This document shows positions 2,625-5,587 of a stretch of DNA of 5,587 nucleotides, in pieces; positions within the stretch are counted from its first letter, which is position 1; each line of letters opens with the position of its first letter. The notes below the pieces were generated by a model. The model had not been told where the DNA came from, made no database searches, and saw only the letters and a program-made list of their open reading frames with translations. Both the position numbers and the translations under genes were made by a program. Source of the stretch: Gemmatimonadales bacterium. GTDB lineage: Bacteria > Gemmatimonadota > Gemmatimonadetes > Gemmatimonadales > GWC2-71-9. The stretch covers positions 1 to 5,587 of the forward strand of contig JAICEH010000148.1 in NCBI GenBank assembly GCA_025924275.1, read 5' to 3'.

Positions 2625-5587
2625 GTGCCCCCCTTCCCCGCCCTCTCCCCCGCCCGCCTGTTCGACCGGCTCCGCGCCGGGAGCGACGCGCGGGACGAGA
2701 TGCTCGGCGGCCCGATCCGGGGCGAACTCCTCGGGGCCGAGCACCTCGCCGACCGCGCCCGCGCGCTGGCCCGCGGCCAGCGGGTCCTCCCCGGGGTCCG
2801 CGGCCCCCGCCGCACCCCGCTCCTCGTCCGGCTCGACGCCACCGACCGCATCCTGCAGGAGGCCTTCGAGCGGCTCGCCACCGCCGCCGATGCCGACGTG
2901 GACGTGAGCCCCGCCGGCGTCTGGCTGCTCGACAACGGCCACGTGGTGGACGAGCACATCAGCGAGGTGCGGGAGAGCCTGCCGCGGGGCTACTACCGCG
3001 AGCTGCCCCGCCTCGCCGGCGGCCCGCTGGCGGGCTACCCGCGGGTGTACGAGGTCGCCATCGCCCTCATCTCGCACACCGAGGGCCGGATCGACGGCGA
3101 CAACGTGGACCTGTTCATCGCCGCGTTCCAGGAGGTGGCCCCGCTCACCATCGGCGAGCTCTGGGCGATCCCCGCGATGCTCCGCCTGGGCCTGCTCGAG
3201 AACGTGCGCCGGATGGCGATCCGCACGGTCCGGCGGCTCGAGCAGGTGGAGGAGGCGGACGAGTGGGCCGGCCGGATCCTCGGCGCCGCCGATCAGGGCG
3301 CCGAGGTGCTGAGCGACGCCCTGGACGAGTTCGTGGCCGACCCGCCCGAGCGCTCGGCGATCTTCGTCTCGCGGCTCCTGGCCCACCTGCGCCCGTCGCG
3401 CGCGGAGTATCCGCCGCTGGCCTGGCTGGAGCACTGGCTGGCCGAGGACGGATTCCGCGCCGAGGACGCGGCGAGCCAGGCGGCCGAGCGGCTGGCCCAC
3501 ACCCAGATCATGATGGCGAACAGCCTCACCAGCCTGCGCGCGATCGCCCGGATCGACTGGCGCGGGGTGGTGGAGCGGCGGAGCGCGCTGGAGGCGGCGC
3601 TCCGCACCGACCCCGCGGGCTTCCACGCCCGGATGACCTTCGCCACCCGGGACCAGTACCGCCACGTGGCGGAACAGGTGGCGAAGCGCGGCACGCTGGG
3701 CGAGGTGGCGGTGGCCGAGCGCGCCGTGGCGCTGGCCGGCGCGGCCCTCGCGGAAGACCCCACGGACACGCGGCGGGGGCACGCCGGGTACTGGCTGGTG
3801 GACGAGGGCCGGGTCGAGCTGGACCGGGCGGCGGGGTACCGGCCGACGCCCGGCGAGCGGCTCCACCGGCTGGTGCTGGGACATCCCAACGTGGTGTTCG
3901 TGGGGGGAGTGGCCGCCGGCACCGCGATTGCCCTCGCCATCGCGCTCGGCCTGGCCGGGCCCGAGGCGCGGGTCGCCTGGCCCCTGGTGCTCGCCTTCAC
4001 GCTGCTGCCGGCCGCCGACATCGCGGTGAACGTGATGAACCAGCTGGTGACGGCCTTCCTGCCGCCCCGGCTGCTCCCCAAGCTGGACCTCAACGTCCGC
4101 GGCGGGATCCCGCCCGAGTTCCGCACCGCGGTGGTGGTGCCGACGCTCTTCGGCAGCGTGGCCGCGGTGCGGGAGGCGCTCGAGCACCTCGAGGTGCAGT
4201 ACCTGGCCAATCGCGAGGCCCACCTCCACTTCGCGCTGCTCAGCGACTTCACCGACGCGCCCACCGAGACGGTGGAGGGGGACGACGCCATCCTGGCGAC
4301 GGCGGTGGCCGGCGTGCAGGCGCTCAACCAGCGCTATGCCCCCGAGACCGGCGACGCCTTCTACCTGCTGCACCGCCCGCGGCGGTGGAACCCGCAGCAG
4401 GGCGCGTGGATGGGCTGGGAGCGGAAGCGGGGGAAGCTGGCCGAGTTCAACCGCTTCGTCCGGGGCAAGGGGGAGGGCGCCTTCTCGGAGGTGGTGGGCG
4501 ACCCGGTGCCGCTCCAGCAGGTGCGCTACGTCATCACCCTCGACGCCGACACGGTGCTGCCGCCCGACGCGGCGGCGCTGCTGGTGGGGGCCCTCGCCCA
4601 CCCGCTCAACCGGGCGGTGTACGACGCGGGCCGGGGGCGCGTGGCCCGGGGCTACGGGATCCTCCAGCCGCGGGTGGGCGTCACGCTGCCGAGCGCGCAC
4701 CGCTCGCGCTTCGCCTCGATCCACTCCGGGCATCCCGGCGTGGACCCCTACACCACCGCGGTGTCGGACGTCTACCAGGACCTCTACGGCGAGGGGAGCT
4801 TCACCGGGAAGGGGATCTACGACGTGGACGCCTTCGAGCAGGCGACCCACGGGCGCTTCCCCGAGAACACGCTGCTCTCCCACGACCTGATCGAGGGCAA
4901 CTACGCCCGCGCGGGCCTCGCCACGGACATCAAGGTCTACGACGACTATCCCGCGCGCTACCTCACCTTCGCGCGGCGCAAGCACCGCTGGATCCGGGGT
5001 GACTGGCAGCTCCTCGGCTGGCTCACGCCGCGGGTGCCGGGACCCGACGGCCCGGAGCGGAACCGGCTCTCGCTCCTCTCCCGCTGGAAGATCCTGGACA
5101 ACCTCCGCCGGAGCACGGTGGAGGTGGCCCAGCTCGCGCTCTTCGCGGCGGGGTGGACGGTGCTGCCCGGCGACCCGAGGCGCTGGACCCTCCTCGGCCT
5201 GGGTGCCGTGGCGGCGCCGTGGATCGTGGCGATGCTCCTCGCCGTGCTCCGGCCCCCGCTCGACAAGTCGTGGCGTGCCTACTACCGGGCGGTGGCGGGC
5301 GACGCCGCGACCAGCGTGCTCCAGGTGGCGCTCGCGGTGACCTTCCTGCCGCACCAGGCGTGGATCTCGCTGGACGCGATCGCGCGGACGCTGTGGCGCC
5401 TGTTCGTCACCCGGCGGAACCTGCTCGAGTGGCAGGCCGCGGCGCAGACCGAGCAGTCGCTGGCGGGGAGCGCGCGGGAGGCGTGGCGGCTGATGGCCCC
5501 GGGGATCCTGCTCGCCGCGGGCATCCTGCTCGGCGCCGCCGCCCTGGCGCTCCTCCGGCCGCCGGCCGGCGTGGACGCCGCCCGGCG
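2625..5587 (+). CDS. Cyclic beta-1,2-glucan synthase-type protein, N-terminal part (GT84; 3' end outside window)
   Basis: From the GTG at 2625 the frame stays open to the window end (987 residues). Residues 1-415 match the family's soluble N-terminal region: WLLDNGHVVDEHI (100-112), LPRGYYRELPRLAGGPLAGY (119-138) and PLTIGELWAIP (173-183). Two membrane segments follow (about 422-445 and 449-466). Next is the cytoplasmic GT84 glycosyltransferase domain (about 495-800). It has LDADT (639-643, DxD for UDP-glucose and metal), GKGIYDVDAF (728-737), SHDLIEG (752-758) and RKHRWIRGDWQ (785-795, an RW..GDWQ acceptor motif). Four more hydrophobic stretches lie near 831-848, 853-875, 893-912 and 957-977. 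Six membrane segments agree with the known NdvB/ChvB/Cgs topology. Family members are about 2,800 residues long and carry a C-terminal GH94 phosphorylase-like domain that sets ring size, expected downstream. Their product is a periplasmic cyclic glucan for osmoadaptation or host interaction. Without the GH94 part, linkage and cyclisation remain inference. An ATG at 2700 is an alternative start, but the promoter position favours the GTG. Confidence 0.93.
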   Translation, partial: MPPFPALSPARLFDRLRAGSDARDEMLGGPIRGELLGAEHLADRARALARGQRVLPGVRGPRRTPLLVRLDATDRILQEAFERLATAADADVDVSPAGVWLLDNGHVVDEHISEVRESLPRGYYRELPRLAGGPLAGYPRVYEVAIALISHTEGRIDGDNVDLFIAAFQEVAPLTIGELWAIPAMLRLGLLENVRRMAIRTVRRLEQVEEADEWAGRILGAADQGAEVLSDALDEFVADPPERSAIFVSRLLAHLRPSRAEYPPLAWLEHWLAEDGFRAEDAASQAAERLAHTQIMMANSLTSLRAIARIDWRGVVERRSALEAALRTDPAGFHARMTFATRDQYRHVAEQVAKRGTLGEVAVAERAVALAGAALAEDPTDTRRGHAGYWLVDEGRVELDRAAGYRPTPGERLHRLVLGHPNVVFVGGVAAGTAIALAIALGLAGPEARVAWPLVLAFTLLPAADIAVNVMNQLVTAFLPPRLLPKLDLNVRGGIPPEFRTAVVVPTLFGSVAAVREALEHLEVQYLANREAHLHFALLSDFTDAPTETVEGDDAILATAVAGVQALNQRYAPETGDAFYLLHRPRRWNPQQGAWMGWERKRGKLAEFNRFVRGKGEGAFSEVVGDPVPLQQVRYVITLDADTVLPPDAAALLVGALAHPLNRAVYDAGRGRVARGYGILQPRVGVTLPSAHRSRFASIHSGHPGVDPYTTAVSDVYQDLYGEGSFTGKGIYDVDAFEQATHGRFPENTLLSHDLIEGNYARAGLATDIKVYDDYPARYLTFARRKHRWIRGDWQLLGWLTPRVPGPDGPERNRLSLLSRWKILDNLRRSTVEVAQLALFAAGWTVLPGDPRRWTLLGLGAVAAPWIVAMLLAVLRPPLDKSWRAYYRAVAGDAATSVLQVALAVTFLPHQAWISLDAIARTLWRLFVTRRNLLEWQAAAQTEQSLAGSAREAWRLMAPGILLAAGILLGAAALALLRPPAGVDAAR

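Noticed and set aside
2486..5002. Plus-strand open frame of 838 codons in another frame
   Set aside because: It overlaps the glucan synthase gene and its translation is dominated by R, G, P and A without motifs. The true frame shows conserved GT84 motifs over its whole length.
1551..5354. Minus-strand open frame of 1267 codons
   Set aside because: It lies antisense to the DHH-like, HD and glucan synthase genes, all of which have recognisable family motifs. Its translation is low-complexity, rich in R, H, G, E and A, with no domain. Long antisense frames are expected in such GC-rich coding sequence.

Overview
This is a gene-dense, very GC-rich window in which nearly every third codon position is G or C. 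It holds five protein-coding genes and no RNA gene, CRISPR array or insertion sequence that I can see. The PorT-like outer-membrane barrel with a Cys pair shows a diderm bacterium. Together with the codon use, the putative leaderless promoters and the purine-rich intergenic repeats, it suggests Gemmatimonadota or a similar high-GC soil or sediment phylum. That assignment is inference: there is no rRNA or other taxonomic marker.

Layout. (1) 1-596, plus strand: the 3' end of a HEAT-repeat protein whose start lies outside the window. (2) 596-657: a purine-rich GGACGGG repeat followed by a perfect 16-bp hairpin, between two convergent genes. (3) 672-1241, minus strand: a secreted outer-membrane beta-barrel protein. 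(4) 1242-1401: a divergent intergenic region with a weak minus-strand promoter candidate and a plus-strand -10 element 6 nt from the next start codon. (5) 1402-2298 and 2295-2576, plus strand: an ATGA-overlapping gene pair. The first is a DHH/DHHA1-like putative phosphoesterase with an unusual motif order. The second is a short, degenerate RelA/SpoT-like HD-domain protein whose C-terminus runs into a repeat. (6) 2540-2610: a long imperfect hairpin made of the same GGACGGG repeat family, with the HD gene's stop codon in its loop. (7) 2613-5587, plus strand: a -10 element followed by a GTG-started gene that stays open to the window end. It is the N-terminal third of a cyclic beta-1,2-glucan synthase-type protein (GT84 domain and membrane segments; the GH94 part is expected beyond the window).

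How the genes relate. The glucan synthase and the barrel protein are both envelope functions but are separately transcribed. The DHH-like/HD pair looks translationally coupled. Both families typically hydrolyse phosphorylated nucleotides, but the HD partner has lost metal-ligand residues, so it may be an inactive relic or a regulatory remnant. The points most worth a second look are this pair, the two identically spaced putative leaderless promoters, and the inverted GGACGGG repeat family at gene 3' ends.
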